Of a stretch of 52,266 nt of DNA, positions 29,464-38,655 are shown in pieces. The translations under genes and the position numbers were made by a program. The notes beneath the pieces were generated by a model, which did not search any database, was not told the DNA's origin, and worked only from the letters and a program-made list of their open reading frames with translations. The stretch is from Phaeobacter sp. HF9A. GTDB lineage: Bacteria > Pseudomonadota > Alphaproteobacteria > Rhodobacterales > Rhodobacteraceae. Position 1 is the stretch's first letter, and each line of letters opens with the position of its first letter. Where the stretch lies: the NCBI RefSeq assembly GCF_011806385.1, contig NZ_JAATOX010000016.1, forward strand, positions 1 to 52,266. Reading direction: 5' to 3'.

Positions 29464-30465
29464 ATGAAAAAATTTAAGCTGATCGGCGTTGCAGTCGCCG
29501 CGGTACTTGCCGGGTGTGGCATGCTCTGGTGGTATCAACACGGGCTGATTTATCCCAAGACGGATGACGCCTATCTGCAAGCCAATATCCTCTCGGTCGC
29601 ACCGCAGGTCTCTGGCCGCGTCACCGAGGTTCCGGTGTCGGAAAACAGCTATGTGAAAGCCGGAGATCTGCTCTTCAAGATCGACAGCGCCCAGCTGGAA
29701 GCCGCGGTCGAAACCGCGCAGGCCAACTACGAGCTGGCACAGCAAAACGCCGGCTCCTCCCGTGCTGCCGTTTCTGCGGCGCAGGCGCGGGTGACCGCCG
29801 CACAGGCGGCACGCCAGGAAGCCCAGACCGATTATGACCGCAAGAAAATGCTGTTTGACAGCGGCGATGTGGCGCAGGCCGCGCTGGATCAGTCCAGCAC
29901 CGCGCTGGACCAGGCGGTCAGCGCCCTGAATGAGGCCGAATCGCAATTGGAGGCCGCGCAGAACCAAGCAGGGCAAGCCGGTGACAGCAATGCGACCGTG
30001 CGGGCCGCGCAGGGGCAGCTGAGACAGGCGCAGATCGCACTGGATCACGCCAAGGTCATCGCCCCGGTGGATGGCTGGGTGAGCAATATCTCCCTGCGCC
30101 CCGGTCAGGTGGTTGACAGCGGACAACCCCTGTTTTCCATCGTCGAAGACGGGCGCTGGTGGGTGGACGGCAATTTCAAGGAAACCGACCTTTCGCGCAT
30201 CGCCCCCGGACAGCCGGTTTCGATCACCGTTGACATGTATCCCGGCACCGTGCTGACGGGGCAGGTTGACAGTATCGGCGCGGGATCCGGCGCGGCCTTT
30301 TCGCTGTTGCCGCCCGAGAATGCCACCGGCAACTGGGTCAAGGTCACCCAGCGTTTCCCGGTCCGTATTGATCTCAAGGACATCCCCAAGGACGCGGCAT
30401 TGCAGCTGCGGGTCGGCGCCAGCGTCACCGCCACGGTGGATACCTCTCAGGCGGATACCAAGTAG
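29464..30465 (+). CDS. EmrA-type membrane fusion protein
   Basis: 333 residues. An N-terminal membrane anchor (LIGVAVAAVLAGCGMLWWYQ) contains LAGC, which resembles a lipobox, so a lipid anchor is possible. Then come the first lipoyl half (LSVAPQVSGRVTEVPVSENS, GDLLFKIDSAQ), an alanine- and glutamine-rich coiled coil, the second lipoyl half (VIAPVDGWVSNISLRPGQVV) and a beta-barrel domain. The next gene, an MFS exporter, starts directly after the stop codon. Together they form an EmrAB-like drug or metabolite exporter reaching toward an outer-membrane channel. Confidence 0.9.
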   Translation: MKKFKLIGVAVAAVLAGCGMLWWYQHGLIYPKTDDAYLQANILSVAPQVSGRVTEVPVSENSYVKAGDLLFKIDSAQLEAAVETAQANYELAQQNAGSSRAAVSAAQARVTAAQAARQEAQTDYDRKKMLFDSGDVAQAALDQSSTALDQAVSALNEAESQLEAAQNQAGQAGDSNATVRAAQGQLRQAQIALDHAKVIAPVDGWVSNISLRPGQVVDSGQPLFSIVEDGRWWVDGNFKETDLSRIAPGQPVSITVDMYPGTVLTGQVDSIGAGSGAAFSLLPPENATGNWVKVTQRFPVRIDLKDIPKDAALQLRVGASVTATVDTSQADTK

Positions 30466-31998
30466 ATGACCGCCGCCGAGCTTGCCCCGTCCGCCCCAAA
30501 AGCGCGCTGGCCGATCATCCTGGCCGTGGTTCTGACCGCGGTGCTGGAGGTGCTGGACAGTACGATTGTGAACGTGGCCCTGCCGCATATGAAGGCCGCA
30601 TTCGGCATCACCAACGAGCAGACGATCTGGATCCTGACCAGCTATATCGTGGCCTCCGTCGTGGTGATGCCGCTGACCGGGTTCTTTGTGCGCATGTTTG
30701 GGCGCAGACGGCTGATCACCACGGCGATCCTGGGCTTCATGCTGTTTTCCGCCCTCTGCGGGTTGTCGCAAAGCGTCGAGATGATCGTGTTTTGCCGCCT
30801 GGGTCAGGGGCTGTTCGGCGCCTTCCTGATCCCCCTGTCGCAGTCCATTCTGTTTGACAGCTTCCCGCGTGAAAAACGTGGCCAGGCGATGGCGCTGTTT
30901 GGTCTTGGTGTCGTGGTCGCCCCGGTTCTGGGGCCCACCCTCGGCGCGATCCTGACCGAGACGTTTTCTTGGCGCGCGGTCTTCTATGTAAACCTGCCGA
31001 TCGCCGGTTTTGCGCTGCTGATGATCTCGGGCGAGCTGAAAAAGGAAGACAGCAAGAAGGTTTATATTGATTGGGTCGGGCTGGGACTCATGGTGTTTAT
31101 GATCGGAGCCTTGCAGCTGATGCTGGATCAGGGCCAGTCGCACGACTGGTTTGCCTCGCCGCTCATTCAGATCAGCGGTTTTATTGCCGTGGTTTCGGGC
31201 CTGTTCTTTGTGGTCCGGGGCTGGGGGCTGAAGCGCAACATCGTCGATTTCAGCCTGCTGACCGATCGCAGCTTTGCCGGGGCGAATGTCGCGATGATGG
31301 GCTTTGGGGTGGCGATGTTCGGCACATTGGCGGTGCTGCCGTTGTTTGTGCAGGGCTTGCTTGGCTATCCGGTGCTGGAGGCGGGCTATCTGTTCATGCC
31401 GCGCGGCATCGCGGCGGGGTTTTCCATGGTGGTCACCGGCGCGGTGCTGGTCAACCGGGTCGATCCGCGCCTGTTGGTGGCCATTGGCCTTGGTCTGACT
31501 GGCTATGGCAACCTGATGCTGGCGTCGCTGAACCTCAATGCCGGTTTCTGGGATCTGGCGCTGCCGGGTGTCGTTGCCGGGTTTGGCATGGGGCTGTTCT
31601 TCGTGCCGATGTCCACGCTGGCGTTTCAGAACATCGGGCCGGACAAACAGGACGAGGCCTCGGGCATCTATGGCGTGACCCGTTCGCTGGGCTCCTCGAT
31701 CGGGATTGCCATCATCGGCTGGCAGGTGGCGGCACGCACCCAGTTTCACTGGGCCACGCTGAGCGCCAGCCTGACGGCCTACAACCCGGCGGTTCACGCC
31801 TATCTGGCACCGCTGGGCCTGACGGCGCAGTCGGCTCCCGGCGCGGCGCAGCTCTCCGCGCAGGTGGCGGCGCAGGCCAGCATGCTGGCCTTTCAGGATG
31901 CCTTTTGGCTGACCGGCTGGGCGGCCTTTGCGATGTTGCCGGTGGTCTTGATCTTGCAGCGCCCCAAAACAGGCAGCAAGGCCGCGCCTGTCCACTGA
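30466..31998 (+). CDS. DHA2-family MFS exporter (EmrB/QacA type)
   Basis: 510 residues with 14 predicted membrane segments. Signature motifs are LDSTIVNVALPHMKAAFGI (motif D1), RMFGRRRLITTAILGFMLFS (motif A), FCRLGQGLFGAFLIPLSQ, and GVVVAPVLGPTLGAILTE (motif C, typical of proton-drug antiporters). The start codon follows the stop of the EmrA-like gene without a gap. It probably exports hydrophobic toxicants in exchange for protons. A two-component system on the opposite strand ends close by and could control it, though there is no direct evidence. Confidence 0.92.
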   Translation: MTAAELAPSAPKARWPIILAVVLTAVLEVLDSTIVNVALPHMKAAFGITNEQTIWILTSYIVASVVVMPLTGFFVRMFGRRRLITTAILGFMLFSALCGLSQSVEMIVFCRLGQGLFGAFLIPLSQSILFDSFPREKRGQAMALFGLGVVVAPVLGPTLGAILTETFSWRAVFYVNLPIAGFALLMISGELKKEDSKKVYIDWVGLGLMVFMIGALQLMLDQGQSHDWFASPLIQISGFIAVVSGLFFVVRGWGLKRNIVDFSLLTDRSFAGANVAMMGFGVAMFGTLAVLPLFVQGLLGYPVLEAGYLFMPRGIAAGFSMVVTGAVLVNRVDPRLLVAIGLGLTGYGNLMLASLNLNAGFWDLALPGVVAGFGMGLFFVPMSTLAFQNIGPDKQDEASGIYGVTRSLGSSIGIAIIGWQVAARTQFHWATLSASLTAYNPAVHAYLAPLGLTAQSAPGAAQLSAQVAAQASMLAFQDAFWLTGWAAFAMLPVVLILQRPKTGSKAAPVH

Positions 31999-32015
31999 CA
32001 GAGGCGGCCTTGTTC
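31978..32015. terminator. Bidirectional terminator between MFS gene and sensor kinase gene
   Basis: AAGGCCGC (31978-31985) pairs with GCGGCCTT (32004-32011), with a further CCTGT/ACAG pairing inside, followed by GTT. The stem spans the end of the exporter gene and the gap before the converging kinase gene. Confidence 0.6.
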
Positions 32016-32034
32016 CAGAGCGGGTCTTGTGTGC

Positions 32035-33396
32035 TCAGGGTTTGGGAAAGCGGATGCACACCCGCAGCCCCGGCGCGTTGTCCGCAAGGCGGATCCGCGC
32101 GCCATGGCGGTCGGCCACGCTTTTGACCAGGGTCAGGCCCAGACCATTGCCCGGGGTGCTGCGCGCCGCTTCGGCACGGTAGAACGCATCGAAAATCCGC
32201 GCCCGGTCTGCTTCGGGAATACCGGGGCCGGTGTCGCTGATCTCCAGCACCGGCCCGCTGGCCGCGTCATCCACCCGGATCTCTATCCGGTTGCCAGAGG
32301 CACCGTGGTTGACCGCATTCTGCAACAGATTGGCCAGCATCTGGGCCAGCATGCCCGCGTCGCCGCGCACCGGCACTTGGCGGTGATCCGGCAGGGACAG
32401 GGTCAGCGACTGGTCGCTTTCCTCGGCCACCACCTGATAGGTCTCGGCCAGATCCTCTGCGAGGGTGGCAAGATCCACGTCATCGCGCAGCTTTGCCTCA
32501 TGGCCGGCATCAATGCGGGAAATCCGCAGGATCGCCTCGAAGATCGCATTGAGGTTGGAAAGCTCCGCCAGAACATCCTCCAGGGCCTCCTGCGGCAGCT
32601 CGCCCTTTTCCGTTGCATCCAGGGCACGTTCGACACCCAGCGTGGCACGACCGAGCGGGCGCTTCAGGTCATGCGCGATGGAGGCGGCATTTGTCTTGGT
32701 TTCCGCCATCAGGCGCGATAGCCGATCCAGCTGCGCATTCATCGAGCGCGCCACCCGGTCCACCTGATCGTTTGACCGGGAGGTGGGCAGACGGACCGCC
32801 ATTGCCCCGGCGGCAAAACGTTGCAGCGCGTCGCCCATTTGCTCCAGCTTGGATTGAATGCCCTTGCTGGTCAGATACCCGAGCGCCACAAAAGACAGTG
32901 ACAAGAACGCGCCGATGACCATCAGAGTGCGAACAAAGATCGCTTCGATCCTGCGCAGCGGGGCCAGATCCTCGCCGACGACAAAGGTATAGGAGCCGAT
33001 CTTGACCGAGGTCAGGTAGTATTCTCTTGGGTGCGTGGGATCGGTGGCATTGGCAATGGATCTGACATGCCAGCCCTGCGGCGGCAGCTGGATCGCGAAT
33101 GTACCGCCAAGCGATTCGCCTGAGCTGCTGTAAATACTGAGCAGCCGGCTTGTGGGACCAACCCAGTCCGAGATGGTCTTGGCCGTCGCAGCGATGGCCT
33201 GATCGCCGCCTTCGGCGTGGATCTTCCTGAAGCTTTCGATCACCGGCGCGCCGCGATCCTGCGCATGTTCAAACTGCGCCCGTTGCAGGAAACGGTAGCC
33301 CAGGATGCCGGTCAGCATGAACACGATCAACAGTGTCAGCGTGGCATAGACGGTGACCCGAAATGCCCCGCCGGACAGGATGTTACCGCGGTCCAT
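32035..33396 (-). CDS. Sensor histidine kinase
   Basis: 453 residues. Membrane helix 1 (about 13-33), a periplasmic sensor of about 130 residues, membrane helix 2 (about 165-190) and HAMP. The HisKA domain follows with SIAHDLKRPLGRATLG (phospho-His about 251), then the ATPase with N box (NLLQNAVNHGASGN), G1 (DTGPGIPEADRARIFDAFYR) and G2 (GNGLGLTLV). It overlaps the response regulator gene by 14 bp and is translated after it. The signal is unknown; neighbours (efflux pair, HdeD-like, MprF) suggest envelope stress or cationic antimicrobials. Confidence 0.93.
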   Translation of the reverse strand: MDRGNILSGGAFRVTVYATLTLLIVFMLTGILGYRFLQRAQFEHAQDRGAPVIESFRKIHAEGGDQAIAATAKTISDWVGPTSRLLSIYSSSGESLGGTFAIQLPPQGWHVRSIANATDPTHPREYYLTSVKIGSYTFVVGEDLAPLRRIEAIFVRTLMVIGAFLSLSFVALGYLTSKGIQSKLEQMGDALQRFAAGAMAVRLPTSRSNDQVDRVARSMNAQLDRLSRLMAETKTNAASIAHDLKRPLGRATLGVERALDATEKGELPQEALEDVLAELSNLNAIFEAILRISRIDAGHEAKLRDDVDLATLAEDLAETYQVVAEESDQSLTLSLPDHRQVPVRGDAGMLAQMLANLLQNAVNHGASGNRIEIRVDDAASGPVLEISDTGPGIPEADRARIFDAFYRAEAARSTPGNGLGLTLVKSVADRHGARIRLADNAPGLRVCIRFPKP

Positions 33397-34060
33397 GCAT
33401 CGAATACCCGGTGTTGCGAATGGTGTGGATCAGCTGCGTGTCAAAGGGTTTGTCCACCTTGGAGCGCAGGCGGCTGATATGGGTTTCGATCACGCTGGTG
33501 TTGGGATCAAAGTTGAAATTCCAGACTTTTTCCAGCAGCATCGTGCGTGTCACCACCCGCCCGGCATTGCGCATCAGGATCTCCAGCAGGGCGAATTCCT
33601 TTGTTTGCAGCTCGATGTTCTGGTCTTGCCGATGCGCGGTGCGGGCCAGCAAATTCAGCGTCAGATCATGCACCACCAGCTCGGTCTGGGCGACGTGATC
33701 GGTGCGGCGTCGTGTCAGCGACAGCACACGCGCCATCAGTTCGGAAAAGTGGAACGGCTTGGCCAGGTAGTCATCGGCCCCCGATTGCAGCCCCTCGACC
33801 CGGCTTTCCACATCGCCAAGCGCGGTCAGCATCAGCACGGGCATGTTCTTGCCCGCCGCGCGCAGCGCCTTGAGCGCGGAGAGACCATCCATCCCAGGCA
33901 TCATCCGGTCCATCACGGCAACATCGCAGTCGTTATACATGCAATAGCTCAACGCATCACGGCCATCGCTGACGTGATCCACGCTATGCCCGTTTTCCTC
34001 AAACCCGGAGATCACGAATTTCGCGACCTCCAGATCATCTTCTGCCAGCAAAATCTTCAT
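33383..34060 (-). CDS. OmpR/PhoB-family response regulator
   Basis: 225 residues from ATG 34060 (AAGGGG upstream); the frame stays open further upstream without plausible starts. Receiver domain with acidic pocket MKILLAEDDLEVAKF, phospho-acceptor Asp 51 in VAVMDRMMPGMDG, Thr in PVLMLTALG and Lys in DDYLAKPFHFSEL. The C-terminal winged helix contains LQTKEFALLEILMRN and ETHISRLRSKVDKPFD. It forms a pair with the overlapping kinase gene. Its promoter faces the HdeD/MprF operon across about 200 bp, making that operon the most likely target. Confidence 0.94.
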   Translation of the reverse strand: MKILLAEDDLEVAKFVISGFEENGHSVDHVSDGRDALSYCMYNDCDVAVMDRMMPGMDGLSALKALRAAGKNMPVLMLTALGDVESRVEGLQSGADDYLAKPFHFSELMARVLSLTRRRTDHVAQTELVVHDLTLNLLARTAHRQDQNIELQTKEFALLEILMRNAGRVVTRTMLLEKVWNFNFDPNTSVIETHISRLRSKVDKPFDTQLIHTIRNTGYSMHGPR

Positions 34061-34262
34061 GGCGCCCCTTTGTGCCGTCGCATCAAAATGCGGTCGGCCA
34101 ACGTTTTTCTTGGGTCTGATCTTCGGCAAGATCGCCTGAAGAGACAAGACACCCCGCGGTTTCTGACAAAAAAGTAAGCTTCGCACAAAGCTGGCGTCGC
34201 CCGTGTTGCTTATCCCGTATTGACGAACACATGCCAACCGGCACGAACAAAGGACATTCACG

Positions 34263-34826
34263 ATGACACCCGACATCCCCGACCGCCGCGCGCTGCCCGT
34301 TGCGAAAATCGGCAAAAGCCTCAGAACGGTGGGCATCATCTTCGCCACTCTCGGCGTCCTGGCCATGCTGGTGCCCGCAGTCGCAACGCTGCTGGTGGAA
34401 CAGCTGGTGGCCTGGCTGCTGGTGCTCTGGGGGGGGGCTGGCCTGTTTTATGCCAGATCTTTCAAAGATTTCTCGGAATGGAGGATCGTTGCCATCGGTT
34501 TCGGCGTGATCGCGGCTGTTGGGCTCGGCTTCTTGTTTTTCCCAAGTCTGGGCGCCGCCTTCATGACCGCCATCCTGGTTGCGGTCTTTATGCTTGAGGG
34601 GGTGCTGTCGGTGTTGCTGGGCCTCAGGATGAGCGGCCAGATCGCCAATTGGCAGTGGATTGTGGCAAGCGGGGCCTGTTCCTTTGTGCTGGGGGTTGTT
34701 GTTCTGATGCAATGGCCCGAGACCGCCAAATGGCTGCTGGGCTTTCTGGCCGGGCTGAACTTCCTCTCGACTGGTGTTTCCCTGATATTGGTGTCACGAG
34801 CCATGCAGCGCAGAAGCGCGCAATAA
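34263..34826 (+). CDS. HdeD-family membrane protein
   Basis: 187 residues, six hydrophobic segments in three hairpins (for example VGIIFATLGVLAMLVPAVAT, LVAWLLVLWGGAGLFYA, MTAILVAVFMLEGVLSVLLG, WIVASGACSFVLGVVVLMQ). This matches the DUF308/HdeD family, first known from the E. coli acid-resistance island. Its job in roseobacters is unclear. It lies just upstream of mprF and is divergent from the two-component system, suggesting a membrane-stress role. Confidence 0.88.
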   Translation: MTPDIPDRRALPVAKIGKSLRTVGIIFATLGVLAMLVPAVATLLVEQLVAWLLVLWGGAGLFYARSFKDFSEWRIVAIGFGVIAAVGLGFLFFPSLGAAFMTAILVAVFMLEGVLSVLLGLRMSGQIANWQWIVASGACSFVLGVVVLMQWPETAKWLLGFLAGLNFLSTGVSLILVSRAMQRRSAQ

Positions 34827-34878
34827 TACCACATCCATGACCCTGTCCCGGCGCCCTGCCTCAGCAAAGAGTAGCCCT

Positions 34879-37500
34879 ATGATTTCCGATATCTCTCCTT
34901 CTGAGAAGGTCACCCTTGCGAGCCGGCTTGTACGTGTGCTGGAACATCCCGCCGTCAGCGTCGCGGTGCCGCTGGTGATCGTGACGATCACCTTCTTTGT
35001 GCTGCACACGCTCTCGGTCAAAGTCAGCTGGAGCGCGGTTCGGGGCGATGTCGCCGCCAGCAGCCTCGGCACAATCGCGCTGGCGCTGACGGCAACGGCG
35101 GTCAGCTTTCTGGCGCTGTCCTGCTACGATCTGCTTTCGGTGCGCAGCCTTGCCAAAGACCAGGTTCCCCCGCATGTGGCAGCCTTTGCCGGCGGCGCTG
35201 GCACCGCGATTTCCAATCTGCTTGGGTTTTCCTATCTGACCGGCACAGCCGTGCGCTATCGCATCTATACGTCGCTGGGGGTCGAGCCGGTGCGTGTGGC
35301 CGGGATCATGGCGACCTCCTGGAGCGCTTTCTGGCTGGGGTTGAGCGTCATTCTGGGCGTCTTGCTGGTGGCGCATCCCAAGGGTTTGGCCGCCGTGCTG
35401 CCGGTGGACGGTGCGCTAGAGGTGGCCCTCGGCGCTTTGATCCTGCTGTGCCTTTCTGGCCTGTGTATCTGGCTTGCGCGCGGTGCGCGCAGCGTGACCC
35501 TGGCGGGCGTCAGGACACCCTTGCCGAGCGGCCAGCTGGCGCTGTCCCTGATGGCGGTTGCCGTGCTCGACCTTCTGGGCGCGGCGATGACGCTCTATGT
35601 GCTCGCGCCGCCGGACCTCACCCAGAATTTCGTCTATTTCTTCGTCATCTTTGTCAGCGCCATCGTGTTGGGCATCCTGAGCCACTCTCCCGGCGGGCTC
35701 GGCGTCTTTGAGGCGACACTGATCGCGGGTCTGGGGGCGGGGGGGCGCTCTGACATGCTGGCGGCGCTGCTGCTTTATCGCGTGATCTATTCGGTGCTGC
35801 CCTTCGTGGTCGCGGTTGTTGCCCTGGCTGTGGCATGGCTGATCACGCAGCGCAGCGCCATCGCCCGCACCAGTGGGCTGCTCTATCGCCTGATCCGCCC
35901 GCTGGTGCCGGTGGCGGCGGCCGGTGTGGCACTGCTGGCGGGGTCTATCCTGCTGATTTCGGGCAACCTTCCCGGCAACGCGGAGCGGTTCGATCTTTTG
36001 CGCGACATCATCCCGCTGTCCTTTATCGAGGCCTCGCATCTGGCGGGCAGCGTCGCCGGGCTCTTGCTGATCGTGGTGGCGCGGGGGCTATATCGCAAGC
36101 TCTACCGTGCCTGGGTGATCGCCATGGGGCTGATGGTGGTGGGGCTCACCGCCTCGCTCATCAAGGGGCTGGACTGGGAAGAGGCGCTGGGCATGCTGTT
36201 TACCCTGGTCCTGCTCGGCAGTTTTCGCTCCGCCTTTTATCGGGTGGAGGCCACATCGGTGTTTCGGCTCAATACCGCCTGGATCGTCAGCGTTCTTGCC
36301 CTGATGGCGGCGATCTTCTGGATCGGGCTGTTTGCCTATAGCCATGTGGAATATCGCGATGCCCTCTGGTGGAAATTCGCCATGCATGCCGATGCCTCGC
36401 GGTTCCTGCGCGCCAGTCTGGTGGTGGCGCTGATCCTTCTGGGCATTACGCTGAATTCGATCCTCTACCGCAAAACCCCGCGCCGGGCGGCAAGGGAGAT
36501 CCCCGAGGTGGTCCGCCAATTGATCGCCGAAAGTGGCGAGAGCGAAGCGCAGATTGACCTGCTGGGCGACAAGGATTTCCTGATCTCACCGGACAATCGC
36601 GCCTATCTTGCCTATTGCGACACCGGCGGATCGCTGATCGCAAAGGGCGAGCCGGTGGGCGACGAGACCGCAGGCAAGGCCCTGATTTGGCAGCTGCGCG
36701 AAAAAGCCGACAAGGCCGGCAAGCGCTGCGCCTTCTATGCGGTGTCGCCGAAATATCTGGCGAGCTTTCTCGACCTTGGCCTGTCGATCCTCAAGATCGG
36801 CGAGGTCGCGCGGGTCAAGCTGGACGGCTTTACCATGGATGGGCCGAACAAGAAAAAACTGCGGGCCGCCCGCAGCCGCGCAACCCGCGATGGCTATGAT
36901 CTGGTCATTGTGCCCAAGGCGGAACTTGCGCAGGTGATCGACCAGCTGCGCGACGTCTCTGATCGCTGGATGGAGAGCAAACAAGGCGAGGAAAAGGGCT
37001 TCTCCCTTGGCAATTTCAACGAGGAATACCTGTCGAACTTCGACCATGCGGTGCTGCGGCATCGCGAAACCGGCCAGATCGCGGCCTTTGCCAATCTGCT
37101 TCAGGGCGCAAACCGGCATGAAATCTCGGTCGATCTGATGCGCTATGACCCCACGGGGCCCAAGATCGCCATGGATGCGCTTTTTGTAGAGCTCATGGTC
37201 TGGGCGGCGGATCAGGGGTTTCACTGGTTCTGCCTCGGCGCAGCGCCGTTCTCGGGTATTGAGAACCGCCAGCTGTCGTCCCTGTGGAACCGGATCGGCG
37301 GCTTCATCTATGACTATGGCGACCATTTCTATCACTTCGAGGGGTTGCGATCCTTCAAGGAAAAATTCGATCCGGTCTGGACGCCGAATTACCTGGCCAG
37401 CCCCAGGGGCTTGGCGGCGCCGCGCATCCTATACGAGGTCAACCTGCTGGTTTCGGGCGGCTTCAAGGGGTTGATCCGCACAAAGGATCACCATGATTGA
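34879..37500 (+). CDS. mprF: MprF-like lysylphosphatidylglycerol synthetase/flippase
   Basis: 873 residues from ATG 34879 (weak AAAGAG upstream; another ATG at 34837 would add 14 residues). N-terminal flippase with about 14 membrane helices (for example LSHSPGGLGVFEATLIAGLG, a conserved flippase motif), then the soluble DUF2156 synthase domain from about residue 560 (SPDNRAYLAYCDTGGS, GEPVGDE, LDGFTMDGPNKKKLRAARSR, YHFEGLRSFKEKFDPVW). It attaches an amino acid from charged tRNA to phosphatidylglycerol and flips the product outward, lowering surface negative charge and giving resistance to cationic peptides. Both halves look intact. Confidence 0.93.
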   Translation: MISDISPSEKVTLASRLVRVLEHPAVSVAVPLVIVTITFFVLHTLSVKVSWSAVRGDVAASSLGTIALALTATAVSFLALSCYDLLSVRSLAKDQVPPHVAAFAGGAGTAISNLLGFSYLTGTAVRYRIYTSLGVEPVRVAGIMATSWSAFWLGLSVILGVLLVAHPKGLAAVLPVDGALEVALGALILLCLSGLCIWLARGARSVTLAGVRTPLPSGQLALSLMAVAVLDLLGAAMTLYVLAPPDLTQNFVYFFVIFVSAIVLGILSHSPGGLGVFEATLIAGLGAGGRSDMLAALLLYRVIYSVLPFVVAVVALAVAWLITQRSAIARTSGLLYRLIRPLVPVAAAGVALLAGSILLISGNLPGNAERFDLLRDIIPLSFIEASHLAGSVAGLLLIVVARGLYRKLYRAWVIAMGLMVVGLTASLIKGLDWEEALGMLFTLVLLGSFRSAFYRVEATSVFRLNTAWIVSVLALMAAIFWIGLFAYSHVEYRDALWWKFAMHADASRFLRASLVVALILLGITLNSILYRKTPRRAAREIPEVVRQLIAESGESEAQIDLLGDKDFLISPDNRAYLAYCDTGGSLIAKGEPVGDETAGKALIWQLREKADKAGKRCAFYAVSPKYLASFLDLGLSILKIGEVARVKLDGFTMDGPNKKKLRAARSRATRDGYDLVIVPKAELAQVIDQLRDVSDRWMESKQGEEKGFSLGNFNEEYLSNFDHAVLRHRETGQIAAFANLLQGANRHEISVDLMRYDPTGPKIAMDALFVELMVWAADQGFHWFCLGAAPFSGIENRQLSSLWNRIGGFIYDYGDHFYHFEGLRSFKEKFDPVWTPNYLASPRGLAAPRILYEVNLLVSGGFKGLIRTKDHHD

Positions 37501-37509
37501 ATCGATAGA

Positions 37510-37532
37510 CCCGCCTGCTGCTTTCGGGCGGG
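37510..37532 (+). terminator. Possible terminator after mprF
   Basis: CCCGCC and GGCGGG separated by an 11-base loop, 10 bp after the stop codon. No T run directly after the stem, so weak evidence. Confidence 0.4.
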
Positions 37533-37671
37533 CTGCGATCAGCAGAAACATTTGTTTTGAATTCACGGTCATGGCAGAGAACACCCAGATCATAGTCTGG
37601 CGCTCTGGCGTTGCCGCCGGGGGGAGCCACCCCTGCATTCTAACCTGTCCCGTCGGAAAGGAGAGACAGCC

Positions 37672-38655
37672 ATGAAATATGGATGGCTCTGGCTGTTGGC
37701 CTTATTTGTTACCGCAGCAGCGGTGTTTAGCCCGGGGGCGAGTTTCGCCTGGCCCGAAAGTTCCTCGTTCTTTACGCCGCAGGGGCCGATCGCCCAGGCG
37801 GAGAAGGACCATTTCCTGCAAACCGCGGCGATCACGATGATCGCGGTGTTGCCGGTCTTGCTGCTGGTGCCGCTGATCCTGTGGCGCTACCGCTATGGCA
37901 ATCGCAAGGCAAGCTATCGCCCGAAATGGGAATTCTCCGGCCCGCTTGATCTGTTGATGTGGGGCGTGCCGATTGCGATCGTGGCCATCCTGTCGGTCGA
38001 GCTCTGGCAAGAGACGGTCAGCCTTGATCCCTACCGCCCGCTGCCCTCCGAGAAGGCTCCGCTGGAGATTCAGGTGGTCGGCCTGGACTGGAAATGGCTG
38101 TTTATCTACCCGGAACAAGGCATTGCGAGCGTGGGCGAGATGGGCTTTCCGGCGGATCGCCCGGTCAAGCTCTCGCTGACCAGCGACACCGTCATGCAGT
38201 CCTTCATGATCGGCGCCCTTGCGGGGCAGATCTACGTGATGCCGGGCATGCAGACCCAGCTGCAACTGATGGCCGATGCGCCGGGCCTGTTTGAAGGCGA
38301 AAACACCCAGTTCAACGGCGCAGGCTTTCCGATGCAGCGTTTCCGCGCGGTGGCACAAACCGATGAGGGTTTTGCCAACTGGGTGGCCGAGGTAAAGGCA
38401 CAGGGCGTGCCGCTTGATCCGCAAACCTACGGAAAACTGGCGGTCAGTTCGACACCGGCCGAGGTGCATCGTACGCTGGCCTCGCCGCAGATGCCGGCAG
38501 ATGCGGTCTGGTTCAGCCCGGTCGCGCCCGATCTGTTTGAACGCGTGCTGCGCCGCTATCATCAGGGCAGCGCGCTGGAACCCGGCGGCCAACCCGGCAG
38601 TTTCCTGCACGATCCCGATACTCTTTCTCAATCCCTGCCGGAGACCACGCAATGA
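37672..38655 (+). CDS. cyoA: Cytochrome o (bo3-type) ubiquinol oxidase subunit II
   Basis: 327 residues after an AAAGGAGAG site. A signal-like N-terminus without a clear lipobox cysteine (VTAAAVFSPGASFAW), two membrane helices (about 50-75 and 90-110), then the cupredoxin domain (VVGLDWKWLFIYPEQGIASV, TSDTVMQSFMIGALAGQIY). The Cu-A ligands of cytochrome c oxidases (HxxxC..C..H) are absent, which identifies it as a quinol oxidase. It anchors the subunit next to CyoB. The gene overlaps cyoB by 4 bp. Confidence 0.93.
   Translation: MKYGWLWLLALFVTAAAVFSPGASFAWPESSSFFTPQGPIAQAEKDHFLQTAAITMIAVLPVLLLVPLILWRYRYGNRKASYRPKWEFSGPLDLLMWGVPIAIVAILSVELWQETVSLDPYRPLPSEKAPLEIQVVGLDWKWLFIYPEQGIASVGEMGFPADRPVKLSLTSDTVMQSFMIGALAGQIYVMPGMQTQLQLMADAPGLFEGENTQFNGAGFPMQRFRAVAQTDEGFANWVAEVKAQGVPLDPQTYGKLAVSSTPAEVHRTLASPQMPADAVWFSPVAPDLFERVLRRYHQGSALEPGGQPGSFLHDPDTLSQSLPETTQ

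Noticed and set aside
29158-31995. 945-codon leftward frame opposite the EmrAB-type genes.
   Set aside because: Antisense shadow: His/Gln/Arg-rich without domains, while the sense strand encodes two well-conserved proteins.
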